DNA of 64,000 bases from Diprion similis (lineage: Eukaryota > Arthropoda > Insecta > Hymenoptera > Diprionidae): contig NC_060112.1 in assembly GCF_021155765.1 (NCBI RefSeq), positions 24,020,501 to 24,084,500 of the forward strand. Direction: 5' to 3'. Of this stretch, positions 34,001 through 46,424 are shown in pieces. Position 1 is the first letter of the stretch. Each line of letters starts with the position of its first letter. The position numbers and the translations under genes were made by a program. The notes under the pieces are model-generated. The model saw only the letters and a list, made by a program, of their open reading frames with translations, did no database searches and was not told the DNA's origin.

Positions 34001-35648
34001 GACTGAAGCTCTGTCGAAAAAAAAATCAACAGTTGAGCCAGAAGATGAAGCTCGGCAGTCTGAAACCAAAACTAATGCAATCAAATCAGAGCGTAAAAAA
34101 AGTATAGACTCATCAATGAAGGTTCGTAAAATTCGTGATTGAATAAAATATTTACTGCCTTAAATTAGTCACATTCCTAGTTTAAATTTATTTTTCAATA
34201 TAGATTCAATGCACTCCTTTGATTTTAAAAAAACGAAGCATGTCGATGAGCGGCCCTAAACGTAACAGTACGTCCACAGCAGTTCTGTCAAAAGCAAAAG
34301 AGAAAAAAGATTCTGATAGTACTAAGAGGGCGTCATCTTGCAGTGCACTTCCCAAAATCGGTGACTAATTCCAAATTACTTCTTTTTAATCATTTTTCAC
34401 TGCCATGATTTGTACTACAAAATATAACACCCCTTCTGTTTTCTTATCTTATCTAGGCACAATGCAAAAATCCTCATCAATTGGACAAGAATTAAGCAAA
34501 GGTAGAGCATCTGTGATTGGAGTTGCTGGCAAATATAAACCGAAAAAGAAATCCATTGTAGAAAGTGCTACTAGCAAAAATGGTCCCTTGAAAGCCTTAA
34601 TTCCAGTAAGAAACATGCAGAGACGAGGTAAAATTTCAGCACAAATGTACTGATTTAAATTTTCCATCAAGTTTTAGAATTGGAAAACTAGGAATAATTG
34701 GTTTTTATTAAATTTTTTATTTAAACAATTACCTATATTTTCAGGGTCATTGGGTTCAAAGGGACAGATATCAATACCAAGAACCCCTCCTAAATCAAGT
34801 TCCAATTTACCCCCTACTTTCTCTGTGGGGACTAGCAGCACTCCAAATTCTATTATTTCAATAAACATCGCTAAGAAATCGCCAAGGGATAAACCTGTAG
34901 CGTCATCCACACCGGATGGTGGTGGATCCAGGAATCGCAAAATGAGATTGCAGGTTTCTAAGAACATGACAAAACCAAGATTCTCCTGCAACATCTCCCC
35001 TGTAACACCAGTGCCCACTCACGGTATCACTAACGGCAGCGGTTCCCAGGGTTCACCCAAAAAGTAAGGACAGGATTTGAATTGCCTTTGAATTCGGTAT
35101 CCCTATAATGCGTAGTAATTTACGTCGTATTTGTGTGGACAAATCTATAATGTCGTGAAATTTTTATTCCGTAGCGACAGACACAATAAAACGTTGTCTC
35201 CCACAAAAAGACGCAATTCTCAAGGAGCTCAGGGGCACAATACAACTCTGTCTAGCATTCCAAAATATTCACCGCTGGCCGGATTTTCGAGAGAAAGTTA
35301 TAAGGAGGCAGTTAAACCCTTGAATATTTCTGGCTCTCCAACGAAATCGTTGGTGAAGTCAAATACCCCAAAAAAGGCACCATTTGTCCATAGCAAAAGT
35401 GAAAGTCAGATACTCAAAAGTCCTTTAAAAACTATGAACAATCAGGCTGCTAAATTTAAACCATTTAATCTGGTAAGCAGAACAATATTGTCATGCAAAT
35501 AACACTCGAAGAATAATAACCCTATTACATAATTATGACCGTCTATTATATTGAGAGATTCCAATTAATATGTCTTCATTTGCAGATATCGAAGATTCGT
35601 CGACGTAACAGTGGCAACAACTTAGTAGATAAGGAGAACTGTGGGTGA
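31094..35648 (+). CDS. Unrecognised large Ser/Lys-rich protein with KEN motifs
   Basis: Eight exons: 31094-32551, 32921-33014, 33094-34121, 34204-34360, 34457-34627, 34745-35063, 35175-35472, 35586-35648 (1195 aa). I do not recognise the family. The protein is low in hydrophobics and rich in Ser, Lys and Asn, so it is probably largely disordered. It has many proline-directed phosphosite-like motifs (QSPQKSAKRSKHR, FSPKRRRHS, LSPTKRRNS, GSPTK, TPKK, SPLK) and two KEN tripeptides (SEVKENLVD in exon 1 and VDKENCG at the very C-terminus). The middle exon has helical heptad-like repeats (ALELITNLSKILGG, LSLLTNLRKVLNL, LLENLEKVLG). The last third is strongly basic. These traits suggest a cell-cycle-regulated nuclear, spindle or microtubule-associated protein; that is inference. 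It shares a promoter region with the F-box gene. Confidence 0.75.
32584..32754. mobile_element. MITE-like element in intron 1 of the Ser/Lys-rich gene
   Basis: Inverted ends: GATGCTGAAACTAGCAGGT on the left and the complement of ACCTGCTAGTTTCCGCATG on the right, 17 of 19 matching. The element is flanked by a perfect 10-bp direct repeat TTTCTGCAGT (32574-32583 and 32755-32764), taken as the target site duplication. It is 171 bp long with no coding capacity. A 9-10 bp duplication would fit a Mutator-like origin better than hAT (8 bp) or mariner (TA), but the family is not identified. Confidence 0.75.
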
Positions 35649-38174
35649 TTCAAATGTTTCCTTCTATAAAAATATTTTTTATATACATATATTTTTTTAT
35701 TTTCCGATAGCGTAGGTATATAGTCCAGTAATGCAGCTCCGTTTTAAGTTACAATTGTCGATGAATATCCAATTACAAGGATCACCATATCCAGAATGTC
35801 CATTAACAATATTGCGGTTGTAAATGAGAATGTGTGTGTGAAATTTTTAACCATGGAAGAATATGAGTTTAAATTATTTTTATACCGAAAGTCAAAATTT
35901 TTTGTCATTTTTACTTCGTATTAAAGTGTATTCGTGATATTTTTACTAAAAAAATCATTCATTGCCTTCGAAACTTCATTATTATCATCGTCATCAACTG
36001 CATGGTAATATTGGTTTCCATTTTTACATCAAATCCTCAATTGCATATAAATACACAATTCATACGAATCGTATGCAACTTGGGAACTACATTTTTCCTT
36101 ATAGCTGTAGCATTATATCCGATAAAGTCGAGTGACGCAAATCCTAAATTACCTCAACGAACTCGACCGGCAGGTGACGAATAAACTATCCATATTCTTG
36201 TGTTCCCTGAGTTTATTGCTACAAAATATATTTACCTAATTTCATAGCAGTAATGAAAAAAATTGCGTATGTAATACTCTATGCTTATTACTTTCTTGAC
36301 TCTCGTCGTACCGCAATGAATGTCCGGAAAATTAAAAAAAGAAATGAAAAAAAAACACAACAGGTGCAAAACTTATCGAACGATGTAGACGAAATCGATT
36401 CCGAGCTACAATAATATATGCTGTTGATTCCGGGCTGTCTGAAAACAAGATGACCGGTCACCAGCATCTTCATTTCGTCAATAATATTGGTAAAAAAAAT
36501 TTCAAGCACGCATATACGGATGGGAACTCCGCGCGTAATTCAGATCGTAATTTTTTTTTTTTTTTAAACAACATCCGTCGATCGTCTTACCGTTGACTGA
36601 AGGTCTCACTGTTGAAATTAAGGCTTATGGTCATATCACAGGAGATGAAACACTCATTGCGGGCCTCAAGTGTCCAATCAAAAGACAGGATGGAACGTTG
36701 ACAGGGTAAAGAAGAAATTCTATTGGCCGACGGAGGGTGACCGACGACGATTAAGGCGAATGTGAACTTGCCTTAAAACTGGGACGCCGACGCGGTTCTG
36801 CGCAGGCGCAGTTTTCGTGGCCGCTTAGCGAACCACTAAGGCACTAACCGACCCCGCAAAAACTCCGCCCGCGTGTCCGTATTCCGTGGCCCGTCCATGT
36901 TCGTAGCCGCACCCGGCCCGTGAGATAAAGTATTATCAAAATATCGCTGTTAATCATGTACGGAGAATAATACTGTAGCGTGCAAACGATTCTGTGGAAA
37001 ATATCGAACAAGTTGGCGTGTTGAAATATAAGTGCGGCACAGTTTCCCGAGGTCGAATCTTTTCGACGGATCATCCGGCGAGGCGGCCGGACAGCGCGGC
37101 GCGCCTCTGAAAGAGCGCGTCGAGACGCGTTTTGTGCTTATCGACATTTGGGACAATTTTATTCAACCCAACCTCGGACCCTTGTTGGCATACTGCCGTT
37201 TTATAGACAACGCAACGGCGTGCGCGTGTCTATTCGCCTAAGAACTTGACCACGATAAACCGTGGTAGACTTTTATTTACTCGTATTAATTACCGCAGTG
37301 TACATCGTATCGTATTCGGCGAAGCGCAATTTTGCGCGTGGCGCAGTTCACCCGACGTTGTTTGTCTACCTTAGTTCCGTGTATGCAATCGTTGCATACC
37401 TTTATATCAACGCCTCTCTGTGAAAACTGCAGCCGCAAGTACGAAAACATTCAATTCAACTACTGCAGCTCTTATTGATAATCTACTTTATCATCCTCCA
37501 ACCTAAGGTTCGATTCTCAAATCGAATGAACGATACACACTGTTCAATGCAACATTGTTGATGATCAGCATACGTTCATTGTTAAAACAGCTGCCTTGTT
37601 TCAAGTAAACATCAACAAGATTATACACCCCCATTTCTCTGAATATCTCACAATGAATTTTTAACGAGGCAGAATATTTCTGTCTTCACGACTTACTCTT
37701 ATTTCCCTAAACCCTCTCCCACCCTTCCCGGCTACTTGCCGTATATTCAGTGCGTCGTACAGCCGAAGTAGCTGGCTATCGGTCGCATTGCTTCGTAACG
37801 TGACAAAGATCCTTGCCAAGCTAGGTGTGAGTAAAACGCGCACATATATCTCCACGCATCTATTATATCGTGTTTATACGTTACGTAGAATTAAGAATTT
37901 CTTCCTGGAGCCAAAGTCGTTCGATCGGATCCTGACTTGCAGATTTCCTTGAAGAAGAAGAAGAAGAAGAAGAAGAAGAAAAAGAAGAAGTAGCGAAAAG
38001 GTGTCTCGAAAATGCAATAGCTAGGCGGGTAATCGCATAATATAATTGTATAAAGTACCAGAACGAAGAAAATACTCGTGAAAGAGAAGACACGAAAAAT
38101 CCTTAAGCGATCCGTCGGAATTTACTGATTTTCAAATAAAAACTCACCGATTCTATGATTGCCTAGAATAAAAG
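35649..38174. other. Intergenic and 5' region of winged-helix/PHD/SAM gene
   Basis: No coding exon was recognised. A GC-rich stretch at about 36780-37130 includes TGCGCAGGCGCA (36799-36810), one base off the NRF-1 consensus, and may be a promoter or first non-coding exon of the gene at 38175. A T homopolymer lies near 36549. Confidence 0.5.
37951..37989. repeat. (AAG)n microsatellite
   Basis: About 13 GAA/AAG units with one interruption, some 185 bp upstream of the start codon at 38175. Confidence 0.9.
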
Positions 38175-40731
38175 ATGCAGCATCGCGGCGGTGAATCGAA
38201 AATAAAACATGAAGAGCAGATACTGGAAGCTATAGATCAACTTCGGCGTAGAAAAGCTCGGCCAGATGCAGATAGAATTTGTAATTACTTGTTACGCAAA
38301 TGTTCTGTCGATGCGCGTGATACAATCGCGGATCTCCATCGGCTGATAGAAGCTGAGAAAGTGATCCAAGTAGACTACAAGGGAAACACCAGTTACCGTA
38401 ATGCCTCTAAGTGGTCGAGGCTTCAACTTTACAAGAATAAACCGGAGGGCTTTGTGAAGGAAAAATTGAACCCGTCAATGGTTGCGGGCGCGGTGGCGGA
38501 GTTGGTTGTAGCCGAACCGGATTACCTTGATCAGGGCGTACCGGCGGACAGATTGATCGAGCAGTTAATGAATGGGAGCACAAATCCGACGACCCGACGC
38601 GTCGTCGATGACTTTTTGAACAAAGAAGTGGCGAGCGGTAATTTGACGAGGTTGAACAACGGCAATTACTCGCTGGTGGCAACACCTGACATGACGCAAG
38701 AGTCCGTTCAGCAGGAGAACGCTCGTCAGGAGAACGGTATTAAAAAAACCACATCCCAGAATTTGTCCGTGGTGAATGCCTACGATTTTGCCGAATGCGA
38801 TGACATGACCGTAACGGATTCCAGGTCAAATACGCCAAAGTCGTCCGGCCAGACGAGTCCGAAACAGGATTCACTGAAAAAGGATGAGTATTGCGAAATC
38901 GTCACTGGCACTAAGCAAACCTTGCAAAATTCTCACAAGGATACTTCGAGCACGAAATCGCGTTCCCGTTTCACCGATAATAGGGAAGAATCCTTGAACA
39001 GGAGCAACAATCATCAGCCTAACCTTAAAAAGGCATCGAAATCTGAACGCAAACAACGGCTTGAAGTAAGGAGTGAAGAACCGGTTGAAATTGAAATCAA
39101 TTACGAAGACTATCGCAACGATCGTAAGGAAGAAACAGACCAGAGAGATGAATCTGAACAGCTCAGCGAGGAACGTGATGAAGAGGATGCGGGTAGAAGC
39201 TCCACCAACCCTTCGCCAACTCCGTCATCTACTAATGCTGGTGGATTCCGAAGCGCTCGCAGAAAGGTAAACGGTGCTCACATATCTTTGAGTTTGATTT
39301 GTTCCTGCGCATCGTTCTCTTTTCTCATCATTTCCAGCAGCCCAGTATTTCTGCAAATACTCTGCTCAAAGCAGGCTGATATATTTCAGAATTGATTATT
39401 ATTTGAGCTGAAAAATGATCTTTAAACGAATTTTTCAATAAACTATTCGTAAAGTATTGGTTCTTATTTTTATCGATCTTCTAGAATTTGATTTATTTGT
39501 AAAACAAACAAGATTATCATCATAATTTTCATCACAAAAATATTTTGCTCCGACTAATCAAGTCTCGGGCTATAGCGAATTTGTAATATCTTTTTACTTT
39601 GTTACTGTAGAGAGCGAAGAAAGTCTTTGATCCATCAGACAATAATCTTGTGAGACGAAAACGAGGACGGCAACCTGGTTCCCAGAACAAAACGGCAGTG
39701 ATCGTATCACAGGATTCTCAAGAAGCGGTAAAACCAAATACAAAAGAGGGTCCACACAGGCATTGCAGCCTTTGTGCAAAACAGAAACAAGAGCGACTTG
39801 TTGCATGCCGAGATTGTACCGTTAGAGGTATGCAGAACTCTTCGAGTAATCTGTACTTGCAGATCACTTCAAGTAATTGGTAATTTTTTTATGCCTTATT
39901 TCTTTCACCAGCGCACCCCAGCTGTATTTACTCTCCAGAAGAACTGATACACAAATTGGACAGCAGTTGGCAATGCGAACGGTGCAAGAGCTGTACAGTT
40001 TGCTGCGAAACATCTGATGCTGTAAGTTATTACATTAGAAGAAATCTGAACTACTACCATCTTTAAATAATGACCAAATTCTTGTCGTTCACTCTCTGTT
40101 AAAAATAACTTGATTTTCATTTTACAGGGTCCGCTGATAACTTGTTATTCCTGTGACGAAGCCTATCATTCTTCGTGTCACACCCCTCGGATATCAGTTA
40201 CTAAGTCGACGACAAAGTGGCACTGTAACAACTGCACGCAAAAGCACAATAAAGCAAATAATGTTCACAGCTTCAGTTCCAACACGAGCCGTCCAGTAAC
40301 GCCTTCACATCCATCTGTACTGCCTCCTGTTTTAAGTCCGCAAGTTTCCCCTGCTAGGGGGTCTTCCGATCAAATGGATGATGATGGACCCAGAGATGGA
40401 ATTGACCCAAATATCCCTGACGCTTCAGACTGGACGTCTGAACAAGTTTATCAATACTTTGCGAGACTCTTTCCCAAGGAAGCTGAAGTTTTTAGACAGC
40501 AGGTATGCCGAATTACGCTTATGATTAATCCAGATGTCCAGCAATTTCTGAAACTACATATTACTCACGATTTTACTATTTCAGGATATAGATGGTCATT
40601 CGCTATTGCTTATGAAGCGTTCCGACGTTTTGAGCAGTATGGATTTACTTCTGGGACCAGCATTAAAGATTTATCGACACGTTTTGAAACTTCAAATACG
40701 CAGAGACGATCCTAGATTGTATTGGCTATAA
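38175..40731 (+). CDS. Winged-helix / double PHD finger / SAM domain chromatin protein (SAMD1- and KAT6-reader-like)
   Basis: Five exons: 38175-39266, 39611-39827, 39912-40021, 40128-40502, 40585-40731 (646 aa). Domains in order: a SAMD1-type winged helix at about 12-80 ([20 protein letters not shown] then ICNYLL, ending [10 protein letters not shown]); a second H15-like winged helix at about 95-170; a charged linker; an AT-hook-like KRGRQPG near 381; and a tandem PHD finger at about 416-514 ([38 protein letters not shown]). The protein ends in a SAM domain from about 571 ([19 protein letters not shown], then [15 protein letters not shown]). The order of winged helices and double PHD resembles the N-terminal reader part of KAT6 acetyltransferases, but there is no MYST domain. 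Expected in the nucleus, binding CpG-rich DNA and acylated histone tails. The last exon is set by the SAM frame, not the longer open frame before it. Confidence 0.85.
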
Positions 40732-43700
40732 AATAGAACCTCAAACCATTTGCGTAATATTTTCTTTTTATTTAACTCTGCTTTACATGGATATTCGTTA
40801 TTATTACTTATTTTGAATAGTGTATTCCAAAACTCCAATATCAGATTATTCTTCAATTGACAATCATCGGTGATACCTATTGTTTTTCTATTTTTTTTCC
40901 TTCCATAAGAGTACAAAAATTGTGTACTGGTCAAAATATTGCTCAATGTAATATTTACTTGCGAATACTATACTCTACTTCCAAGCTCAACTTAGGGAAT
41001 TTTAAGTTTCCGTCCTTTGTGTTATATCAGTTTTAAATTGAAACGGTTAGTATGCAGTGATGGCACCGTTTTTATTGAGCCTTTATCCCTCCATAAAAAT
41101 GACAAAGAAATCTATTTTATTATTCAATCATTTAAAAGTGTTTAACGTGAAAATGAATGTACAGTACAGCATTGTGCAAAAATAGATATTATCATTTGTT
41201 AAAATTGAGCACGTAATAATTCACTTAGAAAAACAAGACATATTACAAACTGAGTTCGTAACTTTTAGATAGTTGGGCTATAAATGCAGCCACAACTTTG
41301 TAAATATTTTGCTTCTTTGGTCTAAGAATTGTTAAAATTCTGACCACTGATTTTTGATAAAATGTAAGGTCAATTCGCTTGCACCAGTTTCAACTGAACA
41401 TACCTATAATAATTAAAACTGGACATGCTGCATTAAAACAATAATTTTGTCTATCATTATAATAACGCCAATCGGGTGAAATAAATACTATTTATGTACC
41501 TCAATGACATATTATTTTCTTTATTTTCAATCTTGTGTAATAACATGACTTAAAACTTTTTTACTGTCAAGTCTGGCACTGTATTCCATCAGAACATCTC
41601 AGTCTTGATTCATTCTAACGTACAGTTTGCTAAGTCTACAAAATATCATTTTCTATCCACCGTTCCGTCTATAAACATATGGCAAGATTACTTGATAGAT
41701 TTAAGAAATTGCGTATGTCAATTTAATCAAGATTTCGAGCTTTCTGTAAACCAAATTTTGCTCGAATGATATAGTTAGGATCAAAAAAATTTACACGTAC
41801 AGGTGTTTTATTTTCTATTCTCGATCATAACTCATTTTTCTAACGAAAAAAAGATTAGAATATTCTTATTCATAAATCTTTGTGTAATGTAAATGGAGAT
41901 AATATTACGTTACATCATTATAATCGCATATTTCCGAAAAGCACAGACACTGAGAATTTCAAGGTGTTCCGTAGCGCTGAAGATTACTTTGTCAATAATT
42001 TGAATCATTCATGACAGTTTTCAACATGCCCAAAGCTATGTACGATAAGAAAATTATTTATAATATATATGTAAGATACATGTAAAAAAAGTGAACACTG
42101 ATTTTCTCAGACTCGGACCACCTTGAAGATTTAAAGACATTGACAGAAGCTTACATTAGTAAATATTTAAAGAGAAAGGATTGCATTGCTCAAAGATTTG
42201 GCGCACTAAACCATTCATGTCTGTTTTCAATTATATTATTTGATTATGGAAACCGTATTAATTATAAACTGTTTCAGACGATTTATTGCTTACATTTGTA
42301 ATCGTAAAAATGTTGGGTGGATCACGATCTGACAAGCAATTATTGATAGTTAAGAAAAAAAAGGAAACAGTCAGTAATTGAAAAGGTAGAAATTCTGTAT
42401 CGCCACCGTGTGCATATGCATAAGATTTTTATCATGCAACATAAAATTCTATATTGTTTATTTTAATGATTGAATGGTTTTTCTATCAATTATCACTTCA
42501 TATGATTTTGAACTTCCTATGTGAATTGAATTGTAAATATTCTATAAAGCAATACATTCAGACCATTTGTTTCATACTTATACACGCTAGAGTAGAGTTT
42601 AGTAATTATAATTGTCCGGACAGCAGCTGTCTAGATAGGACCTGTCATAAGTTGTTTCTGCATAAAAATTTTTCCTTTGTCGTAAAAATATCGGTACGAT
42701 ATTATAATACCTGATTTATAATGAAACGTTAAAACCAAGGTCTAAATGCTCGTACTCACAAACAGTGGTAGTAAAATTCTATTTAATGATGAGTGCATAA
42801 TTGTGTTTCTAGATGAATGTGTAAAGTTTTTATAGATCAAAATCAAAGTATTCATGAGTGTCCATAGACCGTATTGATATTTTACTATCTGGATGACTGA
42901 AACTAATCGTCAAATACAGCAAATAATTTGGAACAAATAGGTGTGTGACATTTCTGGAACCAATCTCATATAATTCAGACCTCCTCATCAATATCGGTTT
43001 TGAAACAAACATGCTATTATTTGCCCCACAATCATTTTTTATTAGCATTGTACATGCGCTGCACTTTCTTGGGTGTAATTTTTCTTATCACAACTAAATC
43101 AATTCAGATTTAATTGATCTAAAGTGAAAACATGATACACCTGTTTGATTTCAAATATTTGTTTGTTTTTATTGTTTTACGCTGACATTTGATCGGTGAC
43201 GAGTCTGAATGACCGAGATATGTCTCAGTTGCCGAAATATGTCTTTTTTAAAAAGGTCCATACTGTGATTAGTGAGAGGGGAAAATTTTTCACTATTTTA
43301 TAATATTTTTTTACATACGTATATTTAAATATTTTTAAAAATTATTCTCGACTTAAGAGTATTTAATAATATACATATTTAAATACTTATACATATGTAT
43401 TCGTGTGCAAATATGCTCAGCATACCTCAAAAGTATTTGGCAACTGGCCTAAAAATTTCTGATAAATCCACATTTTGCCATTACATAATTCATTACTCAG
43501 GTTTGATTAGATTTCAGGTGGTGATCTTCGTTGTACCGTGCGTGGATTATTGATTGTTTGGTAACTTAGATTGGTATGGGTATTTGATTTTACTTTCAAA
43601 GTTTAATGCTTGAGTTTTCACAAACTCTTGTTTGAGTACATCAAGTGTAATTAAGAATCATGGATTCACAATTTCTACATATGTATGCATATTATAGGTA

Positions 43701-44800
43701 TGCAATAAGTAGGAATATAACACAAACCTAATTTGAGCAAGCTAATATAGGTAGGTAATTGGTTATAAAATATTGAAAATTCAAACTTCGAATTGGTCGA
43801 GCATCGATACTGCACATGCACAGAAAACATACGACGGTGCATCTTTGGAATCTGAATCACAGTTATATAGGACAAGTATGAATTTCAGTTTCAATATACA
43901 TCTTTCTGCTTTAAAATTAAACGTTCAATTCCAACGTTATCCTGCACAAGCGAAATACGTTTCAATTGTTCTTGAACCTTAATTCTATATACCAGTACTT
44001 TCGAGACTTTCATTTACGCGAATTAATTCATACGTTCAATAAAGGGAAAATTATCATGAATTGGGCATCACTATCAAATTAAACAATCTTCTTTTCTAAT
44101 CTGAATTCCAAAACTTCAACACAGTTCAAGTAACTTTTTTTCTATGGACAAGTAACAACATCTGAGGCAACGAGCGACTTTCAGTACTCTAAATTACAAC
44201 AAAGTGAATTTTTTGCATACCAGAGATTACTAATAATAATGCAACGTCTGATAATGTACAATTTAAAAAGCTTTTTGCACGAATTAGATGGAAGCTTTTC
44301 TTCTATATTATAAATTGAAATTTTTACATATTTTGGTCGAATGATTGAAAAGTTCATTCTGCACTTTTCTTCAACTACTCGGTTTGATTTGTAATGTTCC
44401 TATTTCAGATAATGACATGACTTCCGTCAAGATAAGACAAATATGTAATACATATGAAGAATAACGTACCTGAGCAGGAACAAATGTAATAATCATTCAA
44501 ATTTTTTTTCTTATCCTAAGAAAAACACCCAAATAGCATAATATTATCATTGAGTAAACTGTAGCTTACCACAATCTTCATCAAACGTTAATCTTTGTCT
44601 TCTTTTTATATAGATTACATTGTTTTCAAACATTGAAATAAATTAACACGCTGACTTCGTGTTAATAACAAATGAAGTATCCTAATTTGCGAATAAATTC
44701 ATGCTTTCTTATTCAAAGCCTGGTTCATATATTTTCAACTGCGGAGAATAAAAAAAAACTCTGAAATGTAATATTGGAATACAAATAACATGTTAACTAT
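40732..44800. other. Intergenic, convergent 3' regions
   Basis: A 4-kb AT-rich gap between convergent genes. Only short open frames without domains were seen. The 3' UTRs of the SAM-domain gene and of TMEM59 are expected at its two ends. No repeat with clear termini was found. Confidence 0.5.
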
Positions 44801-46424
44801 CTAGAATTTACCATTCATATCAATCTCGCTGTACTTGGGCGGTGGAATCTTATTTAAAGGTGCCTCATCCAATATAAGTATTGTCAACTTATTGGAAGGG
44901 CTTGACTTTTCACTAATCAATTCTTCAGACTGCAGGTCGCTCGATTTGTCAGCGGACAAACAAAGCCAGAGAGCAGACAGCGCAGCAGCTATCATCGATG
45001 CAGCTAAAACCCACTGTGGCATCCCTGTATGTCGTGAAGCACACTGCAGCCAATCGGAACCTGGGATTGATGCTGATTGCTCAGTTTCACCAGAGTAATC
45101 AGAAGGAATGCCATAATCCAAAGCCTGTTTTAGGAATCATGTCGTTAGTTTCAGGAAAATGCATAGTGAATGAATATTAAAAATGCAGGTGTTAATGGCC
45201 AAAGTATCAGGATATGTGGCAATATAAAGTCTTCTTGGTTGTTTTCTAATAAAAACATGGATTTGTCTTTATTGAGTATCGTTAAGATCGTGTGACAAAA
45301 AATCTTGTGATCCAAAATCATTCTCAATGATAAGAATCACTGAAAATAGATGCATATCAGTCAAGTTCGTTGGCAAATCAAGATAAGAGAAGCAGCCAGA
45401 TTTTTCTAGCCAATTGGCTGTGTACAAGACAGGTCTAATTAAACTTATAAAATTAATGTAACTCCAATTTGTGATTAGAATTTTACAATTTTTGTTCTAT
45501 CTTTTATTGTTTTTTGCACTAATATATATTGAGGTATAGGAATATTTGTGTTTTCTTTGTGTAGAATTGCAATGTTTTCTCACCCCGGAATCGATGGGGA
45601 CTGTTTTGATGTAAGTTTGCGGTAATTTGAATCCCTCGGAATCCCACCAGCCAGGCAAAAGCTCTTTCCTAAGTCCGGGATCGGTGAGAATATCGTTTTC
45701 GGGCATGTCAGGAGACATCAGAAGGATACTAGAATCGGGTCCTTCCTCGACGTAAATAGCGACAGAAAAAAGAGACACGAGTTGAGATACTCGTTCCTTG
45801 GCCATAAACTCGCAGCCTGTATTACAGGCATAGCGATCTTGAGGAGTAGAATATGCCTCGATGCATGCTGTGAATTATCAGAGACTCGTCAATCATCAAA
45901 ATGTTGAGATGAGATTGGTTATTATTACAACTAAGTGCAGAGATGGTAGAAACCAATAACGCAGCTAAAATATTTGGTAATTCCTTTCAGAAAAATGAAA
46001 TGACAGCAAATAAAAGTATAAGAATTAAAATTAAAACTCACAAGCTTCGCAGGCATCTCTTGTTCCATTTAAACTTTCAGGTTCCAAGCCATGACGAACA
46101 TCGACTAGATTGAAGAAAGTACAACCTCGTTGACAGCAAGATTTGGCATGATTTGTCTGTCATAGGATACAAAAAAATGAATACACAGGTATTGGAATGC
46201 CAAGTATGTTTACATACGCGCCGTATGTCGTATAGCGTTGCATGTATAAACATTGAACAAATTTGTGGATGAACAAAACTGTAATTACTCACGTCGCTAA
46301 ATGACAGGGGAGTTTTGTCGCAAAGCGTGATGCAGGGATTAACGAAATTGTAATAAACGTCGCCCTGAACGTAATCGGCAATAAAAACGAGAAATACGAT
46401 GAGGATTTCTTTATTTCTTTCCAT
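44801..46424 (-). CDS. TMEM59: Transmembrane protein 59 homologue
   Basis: Four exons on the minus strand: 46293-46424, 46042-46156, 45584-45867, 44801-45124 (284 aa). It starts with a signal peptide (MERNKEILIVFLVFIADYVQG). The lumenal part has the paired-cysteine signature of TMEM59 (CITLCDK, SCCQRGCTFF, DACEASC, YACNTGCEFM). There is one transmembrane helix near the C-terminus (WVLAASMIAAALSALWLCL). A short cytosolic tail ends PPPKYSEIDMNGKF, which contains a YxxI-type sorting motif. TMEM59 is a Golgi/endosomal type I membrane protein that affects glycoprotein trafficking and promotes autophagy through its tail in vertebrates. The insect protein is somewhat shorter than the human one. It is divergent to CTH, whose first non-coding exon lies about 0.7 kb away. 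Confidence 0.9.

Noticed and set aside
36002-36184. 60-residue hydrophobic open frame
   Set aside because: Single isolated frame with no domain or signal context, downstream of the Ser/Lys-rich gene; likely chance in its 3' flank.
40503-40584. Continuing the SAM-gene frame straight through to 40715
   Set aside because: That frame breaks the SAM domain. Splicing 40502 to 40585 restores [13 protein letters not shown] and ends in a proper stop.
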